Shown here in pieces: positions 19,156 through 29,853 of a stretch of DNA of 64,000 bases (the first letter of the stretch is position 1; every line of letters begins with the position of its first letter). The stretch spans positions 1,612,001 to 1,676,000 of the forward strand of contig NZ_LT629736.1 of the NCBI RefSeq assembly GCF_900104945.1. Reading direction: 5' to 3'. This stretch comes from Halopseudomonas xinjiangensis (GTDB lineage: Bacteria > Pseudomonadota > Gammaproteobacteria > Pseudomonadales > Pseudomonadaceae). The notes beneath the pieces are model-generated. The model was given only the letters and a program-made list of their open reading frames with translations. It had not been told where the DNA came from and did no database searches. A program made the translations under genes and the position numbers.

Positions 19156-20628
19156 ATGATCGGCTCATGGAAAGTATCGCTGCGCCACCTCGTTCCCGCT
19201 CTCGCCCTGTTCGCTACGGCCGACCTCTCTGTTGCGGCAGATGCGGGGAAATTGCCGGCGCAGGTCAGTTCTGCCCTGGCCGCTGCGAAGATTCCAGCGT
19301 CGGCTTTCTCTCTGGCGGTGATTCCGCTGGAAGGCCAGGGTATGGCTCAGTTCGTCAATGCCGATCAGGCGGTCAACCCCGCCTCCACCATGAAGCTGGT
19401 GACGACCTACGCCGCGCTGGAGTTGCTCGGCCCTACCTATCAGTGGCGCAGCGAGTTCTACGGCACAGGTCCGATTCGCGACGGAAAGTTGCAAGGTGAC
19501 CTGGTCTTCCGCGGCGATGCTGATCCCAAGCTGACCATGGAGCGCGTCTGGCTGATGCTACGCGATCTCAGGGCTGCCGGCGTTCACGAAGTCACCGGCG
19601 ATCTGGTGTTGCAGCCTGGCGACCTGCGCTTGCCGGTCGATCTCCCGGCATTCCGCGATGACGGCAACGATCCGAGCCGCCCCTTCCTGGTGGCTCCTGA
19701 CCCGTTGCTGACCAACCTCAAGTTGTTCAACCTGAAGACCTATGGCGAGGCAGGCGGCGTTCGGGTTCACCTTGACCCTGCCCTGCCTGAGCTGAATATC
19801 GACAATCAGGTCAAGCTGCTACCGCCAGTGAAGTCCTGTCCGTGGCCGAACGTTACCTACGGCTTGACCGACAACGGTACGCACGCGCAGATGCGATTGA
19901 CTGGTGCCATTCACCAGGGCTGCTCTGCCGAACGCTACCTCTCCGCCTTGAATGCTGAGACCTACACCGCCAGCCTGATCCGCACGCTGTGGCATGAGAT
20001 GGGTGGCCGCATCGCCGGCGCCAACCGCATCGACAAGGCACCCGCGGGTGCCAAACTGCTCGCCCGCAGTACCTCGCCGGATCTGGTCACCGTGGTGCGC
20101 GAGATCAACAAGTTCAGCAATAACACCATGGCTCGCCAATTATTCCTGACTATTGGCCGCGAGCAGCGCAGCCCGGTCGACGCTGACGACCACAAGGCCG
20201 CGACTCGAATCATCAATCAATGGCTGGCTGACAAGGGGATCGCTCCGGAGGCGCTGGTCATGGAGAATGGCTCGGGCCTGTCACGTAGCGAGCGATTGAC
20301 CGCACGTGAAATGGCCCAACTGCTCGAGGCTGCGTGGAATAGCCCCTATTCATCCGAGTTCATCGCCTCGATGCCGTTGGCAGCGATGGATGGAACCATG
20401 CGCAAGCGTCTGCGCAACACCCCAGTAGCTGGTCGGGCACATATCAAGACCGGCTCGCTGAGCGCCGTGCGTGCAATCGCCGGCATTACCCAGGACGCCA
20501 ACGGGCAAAGCTGGGCGGTGACAGCCATCGTCAACCACCCTGCAGCAGGCGGAAGCCGACACGCCTTGGATCTGGTGTTGCAAGACGTCTACCGACGCGC
20601 GCCGACCGATATCGCCACCAAACAGTAA
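19156..20628 (+). CDS. dacB: D-alanyl-D-alanine carboxypeptidase/endopeptidase PBP4 (DacB)
   Basis: Periplasmic low-molecular-weight penicillin-binding protein (peptidase family S13). The 490-residue product has a signal peptide (LVPALALFATADLSVAAD) and the three active-site motifs: STMK at residues 77-80, SNN near 320 and KTG near 430. The large S13 insertion lies between motifs one and two. Length is close to E. coli DacB. It sits 151 bases after tatD in an otherwise empty gap and is convergent with rlmKL. Confidence 0.94.
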   Translation: MIGSWKVSLRHLVPALALFATADLSVAADAGKLPAQVSSALAAAKIPASAFSLAVIPLEGQGMAQFVNADQAVNPASTMKLVTTYAALELLGPTYQWRSEFYGTGPIRDGKLQGDLVFRGDADPKLTMERVWLMLRDLRAAGVHEVTGDLVLQPGDLRLPVDLPAFRDDGNDPSRPFLVAPDPLLTNLKLFNLKTYGEAGGVRVHLDPALPELNIDNQVKLLPPVKSCPWPNVTYGLTDNGTHAQMRLTGAIHQGCSAERYLSALNAETYTASLIRTLWHEMGGRIAGANRIDKAPAGAKLLARSTSPDLVTVVREINKFSNNTMARQLFLTIGREQRSPVDADDHKAATRIINQWLADKGIAPEALVMENGSGLSRSERLTAREMAQLLEAAWNSPYSSEFIASMPLAAMDGTMRKRLRNTPVAGRAHIKTGSLSAVRAIAGITQDANGQSWAVTAIVNHPAAGGSRHALDLVLQDVYRRAPTDIATKQ

Positions 20629-20816
20629 GGTGCTACGAAGGCGGACATGACCGGGAGAAAGCTTTTTCTCTCCCGATTACGCCCTCTGCAAAGCCCTTTC
20701 GTGTAGAAGCGCACCTAGGCGCGAACACGGGCTGGCGAACCTCACCAAACCCGACCCTTTCGCCATGCTCACGCCGACAAGGGATGTCGCAGCAGAACGG
20801 TGATTGCGCGCGAACA

Positions 20817-23006
20817 TCACGCGCGATGCGTTAGGCGCCAAGTCTTGTGAATGCGCGTGTTGCGCTGGAAATCCCGATCGAGCGTCTGGGCGCTTATATC
20901 TTCGATCTGATACGCGCGCTGCAAGCCTTCGTCCAGTTTGAAGCGGCGGAAGTTATTGGAGAAATATGCCACTCCACCCTTCGCCAGCCGCGCCATGGCC
21001 AGATTGATCAGGTGCGCGTGGTCACGCTGCACATCGAACACGTCTTCCATGCGCTTGGAGTTCGAGAAGGTCGGCGGATCGATGAAGATCAGGTCGTAGT
21101 CGCCCCTTTCCACTTCCAGCCACTCCATCACATCCGCCTGAACCAGCTGATGAAGATCCGAGAGCCCGTTCAGTGACAGGTTCCGCCGCGCCCAGTCCAG
21201 ATAGGTGCGCGAGAGATCGACGCTGGTCGTCCGGCGCGCACCTGCGACCGCTGCGTGCACGCTGGCACTGGCGGTATAGCAGAACAGGTTGAGGAATCGC
21301 TTGCCTGTAGCTTCGGCAGCAATGCGCAGGCGTAGAGGACGGTGATCCAGGAACACGCCGGTGTCGAGATAGTCGGTCAGGTTGACCAACAGATGCACCC
21401 GTCCTTCACTGACTTCCATGAATTGTCCACGACGGTCCATACGCTGGTATTGCTGCTTGCCGGCCTGACGCAGACGCTGCTTGAGCACGATATGCGCGGC
21501 GGGAATATCCAGCACCTCCGGCAGCGCGGCAAGCACATCCTGAAGCCGAGCCTGCGCTTTCTCTTCGCTGATCGAGGCGGGGGCCGCGTATTCCTGAACA
21601 TGCGCCCAATCGTTGTAGATGTCGATCGCCACGGCAAACTCGGGCATGTCCGCGTCGTAAAGCCGATAACAGCTGATCTGGTTCTGCCGGGCCCATTTAC
21701 CCAGCGTTTTGAGATTCTTGCGCAAGCGGTTGGCGAACATCTGCGCCGATTCGCTAAGCCGCGCCGTCGCGGTCGGCTCGGTCGCCGGTGTGCCCGTTTC
21801 CGCTTCACGGGTTGGAGTCGACTTGCCGGTGACGAAGCGCTCCGGCGTCACGTCCATCATCAACAGCTTGCAAGGCAGGGCGCCGTTGAACAGCGCGTAT
21901 TGCTTGTGGCTGCGGATCCCCATGCGCTTGCCCAGATCCGGATTGCCGGTAAAGATCGCTGCCTGCCAGCCCTGACAGCGCTCCCGCAGAATTTCGCCGA
22001 GCTTCTGGTACAGATACAGGAGGCTGGCGGTGTCGCCCAGCCGCTCGCCATATGGCGGGTTGGTCACGATCAGACCTGCCTGACCGCGGTCAGGACTGGG
22101 CGCGAAGTTTGCCAGCTCGCCCTGGTACACCTTGACCCATTCGGCGAGTCCGGCCCGCTGAATGTTGTTGCGTACCGGCTGGAGCAATCGCGGGTCGGCT
22201 TCGTAGCCACGAATCCACAGCGGCGGAAGGGCCAGGCCGGCCTCGGCACGCTCGCGAGCGCCAGCCAGCAGACGCTCCCAGACGGCCGGAACATGCTGCA
22301 ACCATTTGGAAAAGCCCCAGCTGATCCGATGCAGGTTGGGCGCGACGTCCGCAGCCATCAACGCCGCTTCGACCAGAAAGGTCCCCGAGCCGCACATCGG
22401 GTCGGCCAGCGCCCCGCCCTGCTGGGCGAGCTGTGGCCAGCCTGCCCGGATCAGAATCGCGGCGGCAAGGTTTTCCTTCAACGGCGCGGCACCCTGCTGC
22501 AAACGATAGCCGCGCTGATGCAGGCTGTTGCCGGACAGGTCAATGGCCACCTGAGCCTGACCGCTACGACAATGCACGTTGACCCGCAGATGCGGCGCGA
22601 TCTTGTCGATCGACGGCCGAGTGCCATCCGGCGCGCGCAGCGTATCGACGATCCCGTCCTTCACTTTGAGGGCGCCGAAGTGAGTGTTGTCGACACCGGT
22701 GAGCTGGCCGCTGAAATCGACCGCCAGCGTGCCGGAAGGCGTCGAGTGTTCCGTCCAGTCTATGCCGCGGATCCCTTCGTAAAGACTTTCTGCGCTGTCC
22801 GCCGGAAACCTGTCGAGAATCAACAGCACCCGGTTAGCCAGGCGCGACCACAGGCAGCAGCGGTAACCGAACTCCAGATCCGCCGTAACGCTCGCCCCGG
22901 CAATGGTTTCCTTGACCGTGACCGCGCCCAGGGCACGCAATTCGTCCAGCAGCAGACCTTCGATGCCTTTCGGACAGGTCACAAAAAATTCAAGGTTGTT
23001 ACGCAT
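20817..23006 (-). CDS. rlmL: Bifunctional 23S rRNA methyltransferase RlmKL (m2G2445 and m7G2069)
   Basis: A fused rRNA methyltransferase of 729 residues. The N-terminal THUMP domain and RlmL methyltransferase have SAM motif DPMCGSGTFLVEAAL and catalytic NPPYGERLG near residue 315. The C-terminal RlmK methyltransferase has LNLFCYTASASVHAA and IDPPTFSNSKRM near residue 640. The two halves are joined by a Thr/Glu-rich linker (TREAETGTPATEPTATA). The neighbours rmf and pyrD are the usual ones in Pseudomonas. The rmf product also acts on ribosomes. Confidence 0.95.
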   Translation of the reverse strand: MRNNLEFFVTCPKGIEGLLLDELRALGAVTVKETIAGASVTADLEFGYRCCLWSRLANRVLLILDRFPADSAESLYEGIRGIDWTEHSTPSGTLAVDFSGQLTGVDNTHFGALKVKDGIVDTLRAPDGTRPSIDKIAPHLRVNVHCRSGQAQVAIDLSGNSLHQRGYRLQQGAAPLKENLAAAILIRAGWPQLAQQGGALADPMCGSGTFLVEAALMAADVAPNLHRISWGFSKWLQHVPAVWERLLAGARERAEAGLALPPLWIRGYEADPRLLQPVRNNIQRAGLAEWVKVYQGELANFAPSPDRGQAGLIVTNPPYGERLGDTASLLYLYQKLGEILRERCQGWQAAIFTGNPDLGKRMGIRSHKQYALFNGALPCKLLMMDVTPERFVTGKSTPTREAETGTPATEPTATARLSESAQMFANRLRKNLKTLGKWARQNQISCYRLYDADMPEFAVAIDIYNDWAHVQEYAAPASISEEKAQARLQDVLAALPEVLDIPAAHIVLKQRLRQAGKQQYQRMDRRGQFMEVSEGRVHLLVNLTDYLDTGVFLDHRPLRLRIAAEATGKRFLNLFCYTASASVHAAVAGARRTTSVDLSRTYLDWARRNLSLNGLSDLHQLVQADVMEWLEVERGDYDLIFIDPPTFSNSKRMEDVFDVQRDHAHLINLAMARLAKGGVAYFSNNFRRFKLDEGLQRAYQIEDISAQTLDRDFQRNTRIHKTWRLTHRA

Positions 23007-23252
23007 GTGATTGATTTCCGGAGTTCTACCAAGTGGTTATGGTCTAGATCGCTTAATGAAACCGCTGTCTATACCAAATCGATCTTGGCTGAGTATTGAT
23101 GGCTTAGGGTACAACAGCCCAATGACTTGTGGTCAGACCAGTTCTGGGGCGACCTGCAACAGGCAGCCCCGGCAGAGGCGGGATCGGCCCGCCGCTGCGC
23201 CTGATTGCCGCCAGGCAGTCAGGGTTTCAACACCACACGAGGGCTCTACCTT

Positions 23253-23468
23253 ATGAGAAGACTCAAGCGTGATCCGATGGAACGAGCATTTCTGCGCGGC
23301 TACCAAAATGGTGTTCATGGTAAATCACAAGATTCCTGCCCCTTCGCCAACCCCAATACCAGACAGAACTGGATCAACGGGTGGCGCGAAGGCCGGGCCG
23401 ATCATTGGGCCGGGTTTACGGGCATTTCCGGTGTGCATCGCCTCAACGAGATGCATGCTGTAGGGTAA
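23253..23468 (+). CDS. rmf: Ribosome modulation factor Rmf
   Basis: Small basic protein that dimerises 70S ribosomes to inactive 100S particles in stationary phase. The 71 residues include the conserved core KRDPMERAFLRGYQNG, SCPF and NWINGWREGRADHW. The C-terminal tail is longer than the 55-residue E. coli protein, as in other Pseudomonas. The ATG at 23253 follows GAGGG. The 246-base gap before it, shared with rlmKL, presumably holds the growth-phase promoter, but I can point to no specific element in it. Confidence 0.93.
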   Translation: MRRLKRDPMERAFLRGYQNGVHGKSQDSCPFANPNTRQNWINGWREGRADHWAGFTGISGVHRLNEMHAVG

Positions 23469-23531
23469 GACCCCTCAAAACTGCCGATTTCCCAGGGCGC
23501 TCTTCCCAAGCGCCGGGCCTCGAGGCCCACC

Positions 23532-23552
23532 GGCCCCCGCCATGCGGGGGCC
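23532..23552. terminator. GC-rich hairpin between rmf and pyrD
   Basis: GGCCCCCGC, a 3-base CAT loop and GCGGGGGCC form a perfect 9-bp stem between convergent genes, eight bases beyond the pyrD stop. Only a short GTTT follows on the plus strand, so termination efficiency is uncertain. Confidence 0.65.
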
Positions 23553-23559
23553 ACTCGTT

Positions 23560-24582
23560 TCAGCGATCCATTGCCGCTATCGCTTCGACGCATTCCCGGA
23601 CCAGCTCCGGCCCGCGATAAATGAAGCCACTGTAGATCTGTACCAGGCTTGCGCCCGCCTGGATTTTCGCCACCGCATCCGAGCCGCTGAAGATGCCGCC
23701 GACTCCGATGATCGGCATGCGCCCGGCGAGCGTCTCGGCAAGCGTGCGGATGACCTCGGTCGATACATCCGTCAGCGGTGCGCCAGACAATCCTCCCGCC
23801 TCACCGGCGTGTTCGAGCCCCTGCACCGCTGTGCGGTCCAGCGTGGTGTTGGTGGCGATCACCGCATCCATGCCCTGCTCCAGCAAGGTCCCGGCTACCA
23901 GCGCCAGTTCCTCGGTCGTCATATCCGGCGCGATCTTGATGGCGATCGGCACGTAGCGTCCGCGCTCGGCTGCCAACTGCGTCTGGCAGACCTTGATCTG
24001 CTCAAGCAGTTGCTTGAGCGCATCACCGTACTGCAGCGTACGCAGGCCAGGCGTATTGGGCGACGACAGGTTCACCGTGACATAGCTGGCCCGGTCATAG
24101 ACCTTGCGCAGGCAGTAGAGGTAATCATCCACTGCGTTTTCCACCGGCGTGACGGCGTTCTTGCCGATATTGATACCCAGCGCGCCGCGGTAGCGCACCG
24201 CAGCAAGACGCTCGAGCAATGCGTCCACGCCCTGATTGTTGAACCCCATCCGGTTGATGATCGCCTGCGCTTCTGGCAGGCGGAACAGACGTGGCTTGGG
24301 ATTGCCTGGCTGGGGCCGGGGCGTGACCGTGCCAACCTCGACGAAGCCAAAACCGAGGGCTGCCATGCCGTCGACCGCCACGCCGTTCTTGTCCAGCCCC
24401 GCAGCCAACCCGACCGGGTTGTCGAACCTCTGGCCCAGCAACGAGACAGGTGCAGACCGAACCGGGCGAACCAGCCGGTCAGCCAGGCCCAGTCGCCCTG
24501 CTGCCCCAATCATGTCCAGAGCCAGGTCATGAGACGTCTCGGCCGGCAGGTGGAACATCAATGAACGCAGCGTGGAATACAT
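23560..24582 (-). CDS. pyrD: Dihydroorotate dehydrogenase (quinone), class 2
   Basis: Membrane-associated FMN enzyme oxidising dihydroorotate with quinones, fourth step of UMP synthesis. The 340-residue protein has the class-2 N-terminal amphipathic extension ([22 protein letters not shown]). FMN-barrel signatures follow: [51 protein letters not shown] (catalytic Ser) and [13 protein letters not shown]. It is in the usual Pseudomonas context after rmf. Confidence 0.96.
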   Translation of the reverse strand: MYSTLRSLMFHLPAETSHDLALDMIGAAGRLGLADRLVRPVRSAPVSLLGQRFDNPVGLAAGLDKNGVAVDGMAALGFGFVEVGTVTPRPQPGNPKPRLFRLPEAQAIINRMGFNNQGVDALLERLAAVRYRGALGINIGKNAVTPVENAVDDYLYCLRKVYDRASYVTVNLSSPNTPGLRTLQYGDALKQLLEQIKVCQTQLAAERGRYVPIAIKIAPDMTTEELALVAGTLLEQGMDAVIATNTTLDRTAVQGLEHAGEAGGLSGAPLTDVSTEVIRTLAETLAGRMPIIGVGGIFSGSDAVAKIQAGASLVQIYSGFIYRGPELVRECVEAIAAMDR

Positions 24583-24623
24583 GGATCGAGCCCCGATGGA
24601 AATTTCGGCGCGAGTATACCGGT

Positions 24624-24848
24624 TTAGCCGTCAAGGCGCTCCAACGAGAGCAGCTTGCCATCGTCGGTGAAACGCATGACGAAGCTACCGTAGACGCCAT
24701 CATGACTCAGGAAAGGTCGTAGGTGATGGGCCGGCAGGCTCACCCGCCGGCCATCACGGCTGTGCATCAACACGCGCTGCGCGCTGCCCCGGTACCAGGC
24801 GAGGTACCGTTCGGCAGGCAGCGCGACGTCGATGATCAGTTCTTGCAT
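24624..24848 (-). CDS. DUF2835 family protein
   Basis: A 74-residue conserved protein of unknown function (PF11197). Recognisable stretches are [33 protein letters not shown] and GSFVMRF. The start codon overlaps the last 13 bases of gdhB in another frame, so it is translationally linked to the glutamate dehydrogenase gene. I chose this ATG because a longer in-frame extension consists only of shadow sequence over gdhB. Confidence 0.88.
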   Translation of the reverse strand: MQELIIDVALPAERYLAWYRGSAQRVLMHSRDGRRVSLPAHHLRPFLSHDGVYGSFVMRFTDDGKLLSLERLDG

Positions 24849-27800
24849 AGCGCTCCTTGGCTGGTCTGGCGGGCATTCTGCGCCAGATCCAGCAGTTCGC
24901 GCATGGCCACCGCCACCATCGGATAGTCCGGACCGGTGGTCGTTTTCAGTTCCGCGAGCATGACACGCCAACGCTGGATCAGGAACTGGTTGCGCTCCAT
25001 CCAGACTTCGACGACTTCCTGTGGAGTTAGCTCCTCGCCAGCCAGCTGCAGAGCCGATACGGTCATGCTGCGCACTTGCCAGTCGAGGTCATCGCGGTAG
25101 CTTTCCCGCGCGAGCGCCTGCCAATGTGAATCGACCTGCAAACTGGTGACCACCTGGGTGAACCAGGGCATCTGCAGCTCGCTACCGAGCGAGAAGAACA
25201 CCTGCGCCACGCGCTCGGTAGGCTGCCCGGTTTCGTCCGCCGCCTCGATGATGCCGAGCATGGTGAAGAAATGCCCGGTACCGGCCACGAAGCGCGCGAT
25301 GGGCTCGGGCACGCCGGCCTCCCGGTAGCGATCGAAACGCGACTCCCAGACATCACGCACCGGACCTTCGAACAGCACATCCGCCTGCTTGGTCAGCTCG
25401 GCAATACGCGGCGCGAAGTGCGCCACCTCCTGACCAGGCTGAAGGTTCAGCCGACGATTGCGGATGAACCAACGCGCCGAGCGACGACCCAGGCGCATCA
25501 GGTCGTCCATCAGATCCATCTGCATCTCGGCCGGAATCTGGTAGTCCAGTGCTTCGATCCGCGCGAATTGCTCCTGCAGGCCGAACACGTCCCGGCCGAC
25601 GACATAGGCTCGCGCGATGTCGCTCGGCGGTGCACCAGTAGACTGCTCCAGCCGGCGCAGGAATGTGATGCCCATATGATTGACCAAGTTGTTGGCCAGC
25701 TGGGTAGCGATGATCTCGCGGCGCAGTCGATGTCCTTCCAGCGCATCGCCGTGCCGCTCGACGAGCATCGGCGGGAACGCCGTTTTCAGCTCCCGGCTCA
25801 TGTAGGGATCATCGGGCACATCCGAAGCCGCGAGCGTTTCCTTGAGATCGGCCTTGGAGTAGGAGATCAGCACCGATAGCTCCGGACGCGTGAGGCCGCC
25901 TCCCTGCGCCGAACGCTCGGCCAAGGTGTCATCCGCGGCGATGAACTCCAGCGAGCGGTTAAGCTTGCCCGCTGTTTCCATCGAGTTGATGAAGCGGCGA
26001 TATTCGCCCATCGCCTTGGTCGCCTGGCGCTGTGCGAGACTGATGGCTTGAGTCTGCTTGTAGTTGTTATCGAGTACCAGGCCTGCCACCGACTCGGTCA
26101 TGCTCGCCAGCAGCTCGTTTCGCTGCTTGAGCGTGATGTCCTGTGCCGCCACCACCTCGTTGAGGAGAATCTTGATATTGACTTCGTGATCGGAACAATC
26201 GACCCCGCCGGCATTGTCGATGAAGTCAGTATTCACGCCCCCACCGTTCAGCGCATATTCGATACGCCCGAGCTGGGTCATGCCCAGGTTGCCACCTTCG
26301 CCGACCACACGGCAACGCAGCGCACTGCCGTCGACGCGCAACACGTCATTGGCCTTGTCACCAACCTCGGCGTGAGTTTCGGTGCTTGCCTTGACGTAGG
26401 TGCCGATGCCGCCATTCCACAGCAGATCGACAGGCGCCTTGAGCAGACGGTGAATCAGCTCCGCAGGCGTCAGCGCATCCGCGTCGATGTCGAACAGCTC
26501 CTTCATCTGCGGAGTCAGGCGAATCTGCTTGAGGCTGCGCTCGAATATGCCACCGCCCTCGGATATCAGCGTCGGGTCGTAGTCGGCCCAGCTGGAGCGC
26601 GGCATATCGAACAAGCGCTGCCGCTCCTCGAAGCTGCGCTCCGGGTCCGGGTCGGGGTCGATGAAGATATGCAGGTGGTTGAACGCGGCAACCAACTTGA
26701 GCTGGCGCGACAGCAACATACCGTTGCCGAACACATCTCCGCCCATGTCGCCGATGCCGACGACGGTGATCGGCTGCTCCTGGATATTGACGCCGCGCTC
26801 GCGGAAATGCCGTTGCACCGAAACCCAGGCGCCGCGCGCCGTGATACCCATCTTCTTGTGGTCATAGCCGGCGGAGCCGCCCGAAGCGAAGGCATCACCG
26901 AGCCAGAAGTTGTACTGCGCGGCAATGCCATTGGCGATATCGGAGAAGGTTGCGGTGCCCTTGTCGGCAGCAACCACCAGATACGAGTCGTTGTCGTCAT
27001 AGCGCACCACCTGAGGTGGCGGGACGACCTTGCCCTCGACCAGGTTATCGGTCAGATCGAGCAGCCCGCGGATGAATAGGCTGTAGCAGGCAATCGCTTC
27101 CTGCTGGATCTCGTCGCGCGTTCCGCCGACCGGCAGGCGCCGGGGAACGAACCCGCCCTTCGCCCCGACCGGCACGATAACCGCGTTCTTGACTTGCTGG
27201 GCCTTGACCAGGCCTAGCACTTCGGTGCGGTAATCCTCCTCCCGGTCCGACCAGCGCAGGCCGCCCCGCGCGACCTTGCCGCCACGCAGATGCACGCCTT
27301 CGAAACGCGGCGAGTAGACGTAAATCTCGTACATCGGGCGCGGTAACGGCAATTCCGGAATCCGGTGCGGATCGAATTTCAGGCTGATGTAATCTTTCGG
27401 CTGGCCGTGTTCGTCAGCCTGATAGAAATTGGTCCGCAGCGTCGCCTTTATCAGGTCGAGATAGCGCCGCAGGATGCGGTCCTCGTTGAGCACCGCAACG
27501 CCATCGAGCGCGGCAATGATGGCTGCTTCCAGCTTGTCTTCCAGCTCGGCGGCTGTCGACTTGCGAGCCAGATAGAAGCGCGTCTTGAACAGTCGCACCA
27601 GTTCGCGAGCAATACTCGAATGCGAGACCAGCGTGTTGGCCAGGTACGGCAGCTCGAAGCCCATGCGGATCTGCTTGATATAGCGCGCATAAGCCCTGAG
27701 CAAGGCCACGTCACGCCAGGACATGTTCGCCAGCAGCACCAGACGATTGAAGGCGTCGTTTTCAGCCTGCCCGCGCCAGATAGTTATGAAGGCGTCACGG

Positions 27801-29704
27801 AACAGCTGATTGACCTCCTGCAGATCACGCGTGCTTTCCAGAGCGTAGGTGAACTCGAAGTCATGAATCCAGTAGGTCCGGCCGTCCTGTCCGACGATTC
27901 GGAACGGAAACTCACCCATCACGCGCAAACCCAGGTTTTCCAGGATCGGCATGACGTCCGATAGCGGCAAGGGTTCACCCAGGTGATACAGCTTGCAGTG
28001 CAACACGCCCTGTTTTTGCGTCAATGGCTGGTAGAAGCTCATCGCCAGAGGGTCGGCATCGCTCAAGGACAGCAGATGCCGCAGATCGACCACAGCCGAA
28101 GCGGTGGTAAAGCGTTCACTGTAGCCGGCGGGAAAACTGTCGCCGAAGTTGGCCCAGGCTGCGCTGGCTTTCGCCTCGCCTAGGCTGTCTTCCAGCCGAT
28201 CTCGGAAGTCGTCGTGCCAGTCCCGACAGGCCATGATCACGTCCCGCTCGATTTGCTGATGGTCGACGCCCTGCTGGTGCCTGGAAGGCTCCACACGCAG
28301 GATGAATTGCGTGCGGGTCAGAATCGATTCCGAGAAATACGTCCAGAACTCGCATTCGGTCGCCTCCAGCCTGTCCATCAGCACCGCCTGGATCTTCATT
28401 CGGATATCGGTGGAGTACAGATCACGGGGAACGAACACCAGACAGTAATAGAAGCGGCTGTAGTTGCCGCGGCGCAGGAATACGCGGATACGCGCCCGCT
28501 CCTGCATTTGCACGATGCCGACCGCTGTATCGCGCAGCACGTCCGGCGACATTTGAAACAGATCATCGCGCGGCAGCACCTGGAGGGTCTGGTCGAGCTC
28601 TTTCCCGAGATGACTCTCCGGGTTCAGCCCAATCTCGTCGCGCACCGCGGCCACCTTGCGGCGCAGATAAGGAATCCGGTCGACACTGTCGCGATAGACC
28701 TTCGACGTGTATAGCCCCATGAACCGATGTTCGAGCAGGACCTGTCCACTGGTGTCGACCTCACGTATCGAGACGTAGTCCGGATACGCCGGCCGGTGCA
28801 CCCGGCTGAAGCGCGACGCCTTGGCAAAGGACAGCAGCAGGGGTTGCTGCAGGTAACTGACGACCGCCTCGGGCAGGTCTTCGATGGAGTCGTCCCACTG
28901 ATCCAGCGCGGACACCCCGAGGCTGTGCTCTGGCTGCATACCCAGGCGTTGTTCGCTGATACCTTCGGCGATGGCGAATCGTTCGTAGCCGAGGAAAGTG
29001 AAGTGGTCGGCGAGCAGCCATTGCAGGAAGTCCATCGCCTCGGCGCGCTCGTCCTCGTCGAAATAACCTGACTTGCCGTCGGCCAGCGCGGTGATGACGT
29101 CGCGCAGCCGCTGCTGCATGGCCGGGAAATCGCCCACCGCGGCTCTCACATGGCCGAGCGCATCCACCAAACCCTGCTGGACGCTATTCAGGGCCTTTGC
29201 CGTCGCGCAGCGTTCAACCTCGATGTAGATGACCGACTCGGCACGCACCCGCTCGTCAACGGGCGTCGCCGGGTCATGAACCGCAACCAGGTTGCCCTGC
29301 TCGTCGCGCTCGACTTTCATCACGCTGTTCTGCAGCGTATGAATGGTCAGCCCCTGGCGCTTGAGCTCGATCCGGATCGAATCGACCAGAAAAGGCGAAT
29401 CCGGATGCAGCATTTCGATGACCGAATGGGTCGTCTGCCATCCATGCTGCTGCGTGTCAGGGTTGAATACCCGCAACTTTTCGCTGCTGCCGGTCCGGTT
29501 CTGCATGAATCGCCAGAACGATAGCGTACAGCCGAGCAGATCGGAGTCGTGCCGCGCAAGGAGCTCTTCCAACGGCACGATGCCGAAGAAATGCCGGGTG
29601 AACCGCGCGATGTCCTGCTCATCGCCGGATTCCACCAGCGTTTGCAGGCGGTCAGTGAGAATATCGAGAAGTTCCTGTTTGCTGCTGGCCAGGATCAGCG
29701 CCAT
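24836..29704 (-). CDS. gdhB: NAD-specific glutamate dehydrogenase, 180-kDa class
   Basis: Catabolic enzyme deaminating glutamate to 2-oxoglutarate. The 1,622-residue size is that of the L_180 class (GdhB of Pseudomonas). The N-terminal half has regulatory ACT-like modules. The catalytic dehydrogenase region contains GGLRWSDREEDYRTEVLGLV, VPVGAKGGFVPRR, GYDHKKMGITARGAW and GIGDMGGDVFGNGMLLS (nucleotide binding). A long helical C-terminal domain follows. I chose the ATG at 29704 because GGAGG stands four bases before it and the length then matches the family. An in-frame ATG 45 bases upstream is less likely. Confidence 0.95.
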   Translation of the reverse strand: MALILASSKQELLDILTDRLQTLVESGDEQDIARFTRHFFGIVPLEELLARHDSDLLGCTLSFWRFMQNRTGSSEKLRVFNPDTQQHGWQTTHSVIEMLHPDSPFLVDSIRIELKRQGLTIHTLQNSVMKVERDEQGNLVAVHDPATPVDERVRAESVIYIEVERCATAKALNSVQQGLVDALGHVRAAVGDFPAMQQRLRDVITALADGKSGYFDEDERAEAMDFLQWLLADHFTFLGYERFAIAEGISEQRLGMQPEHSLGVSALDQWDDSIEDLPEAVVSYLQQPLLLSFAKASRFSRVHRPAYPDYVSIREVDTSGQVLLEHRFMGLYTSKVYRDSVDRIPYLRRKVAAVRDEIGLNPESHLGKELDQTLQVLPRDDLFQMSPDVLRDTAVGIVQMQERARIRVFLRRGNYSRFYYCLVFVPRDLYSTDIRMKIQAVLMDRLEATECEFWTYFSESILTRTQFILRVEPSRHQQGVDHQQIERDVIMACRDWHDDFRDRLEDSLGEAKASAAWANFGDSFPAGYSERFTTASAVVDLRHLLSLSDADPLAMSFYQPLTQKQGVLHCKLYHLGEPLPLSDVMPILENLGLRVMGEFPFRIVGQDGRTYWIHDFEFTYALESTRDLQEVNQLFRDAFITIWRGQAENDAFNRLVLLANMSWRDVALLRAYARYIKQIRMGFELPYLANTLVSHSSIARELVRLFKTRFYLARKSTAAELEDKLEAAIIAALDGVAVLNEDRILRRYLDLIKATLRTNFYQADEHGQPKDYISLKFDPHRIPELPLPRPMYEIYVYSPRFEGVHLRGGKVARGGLRWSDREEDYRTEVLGLVKAQQVKNAVIVPVGAKGGFVPRRLPVGGTRDEIQQEAIACYSLFIRGLLDLTDNLVEGKVVPPPQVVRYDDNDSYLVVAADKGTATFSDIANGIAAQYNFWLGDAFASGGSAGYDHKKMGITARGAWVSVQRHFRERGVNIQEQPITVVGIGDMGGDVFGNGMLLSRQLKLVAAFNHLHIFIDPDPDPERSFEERQRLFDMPRSSWADYDPTLISEGGGIFERSLKQIRLTPQMKELFDIDADALTPAELIHRLLKAPVDLLWNGGIGTYVKASTETHAEVGDKANDVLRVDGSALRCRVVGEGGNLGMTQLGRIEYALNGGGVNTDFIDNAGGVDCSDHEVNIKILLNEVVAAQDITLKQRNELLASMTESVAGLVLDNNYKQTQAISLAQRQATKAMGEYRRFINSMETAGKLNRSLEFIAADDTLAERSAQGGGLTRPELSVLISYSKADLKETLAASDVPDDPYMSRELKTAFPPMLVERHGDALEGHRLRREIIATQLANNLVNHMGITFLRRLEQSTGAPPSDIARAYVVGRDVFGLQEQFARIEALDYQIPAEMQMDLMDDLMRLGRRSARWFIRNRRLNLQPGQEVAHFAPRIAELTKQADVLFEGPVRDVWESRFDRYREAGVPEPIARFVAGTGHFFTMLGIIEAADETGQPTERVAQVFFSLGSELQMPWFTQVVTSLQVDSHWQALARESYRDDLDWQVRSMTVSALQLAGEELTPQEVVEVWMERNQFLIQRWRVMLAELKTTTGPDYPMVAVAMRELLDLAQNARQTSQGALCKN

Positions 29705-29853
29705 GGTGCCTCCGGCAGGTTTGGGTATGCCATTCAGAAAAAGCGTCACGGTGTATTCCCGTGTGCGCTCGAGTTAACAATTTGTCGTCGGAGATTAGTC
29801 TAGACCAAGGGTATTTAGGTAAAGTGTCCGTTCCAGGGAATTCCCAGTTGTAG

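Noticed and set aside
20652-20675. Hairpin CGGGAGA/TCTCCCG between dacB and rlmKL
   Set aside because: A 7-bp stem with a ten-base loop and the T-run inside the loop instead of after the stem. It may contribute to termination, but it cannot be called.
21342-23099. Long open frame (585 codons) on the plus strand opposite rlmKL
   Set aside because: Antisense frame created by codon bias in a high-GC gene: His/Arg/Gln-rich, no recognisable domain, no ribosome binding site. The minus-strand frame is clearly RlmKL.
23011-23256. 81-codon frame in the rlmKL/rmf gap
   Set aside because: No ribosome binding site and atypical composition. It overlaps the rmf leader and runs into the rmf start. Treated as a non-coding leader.
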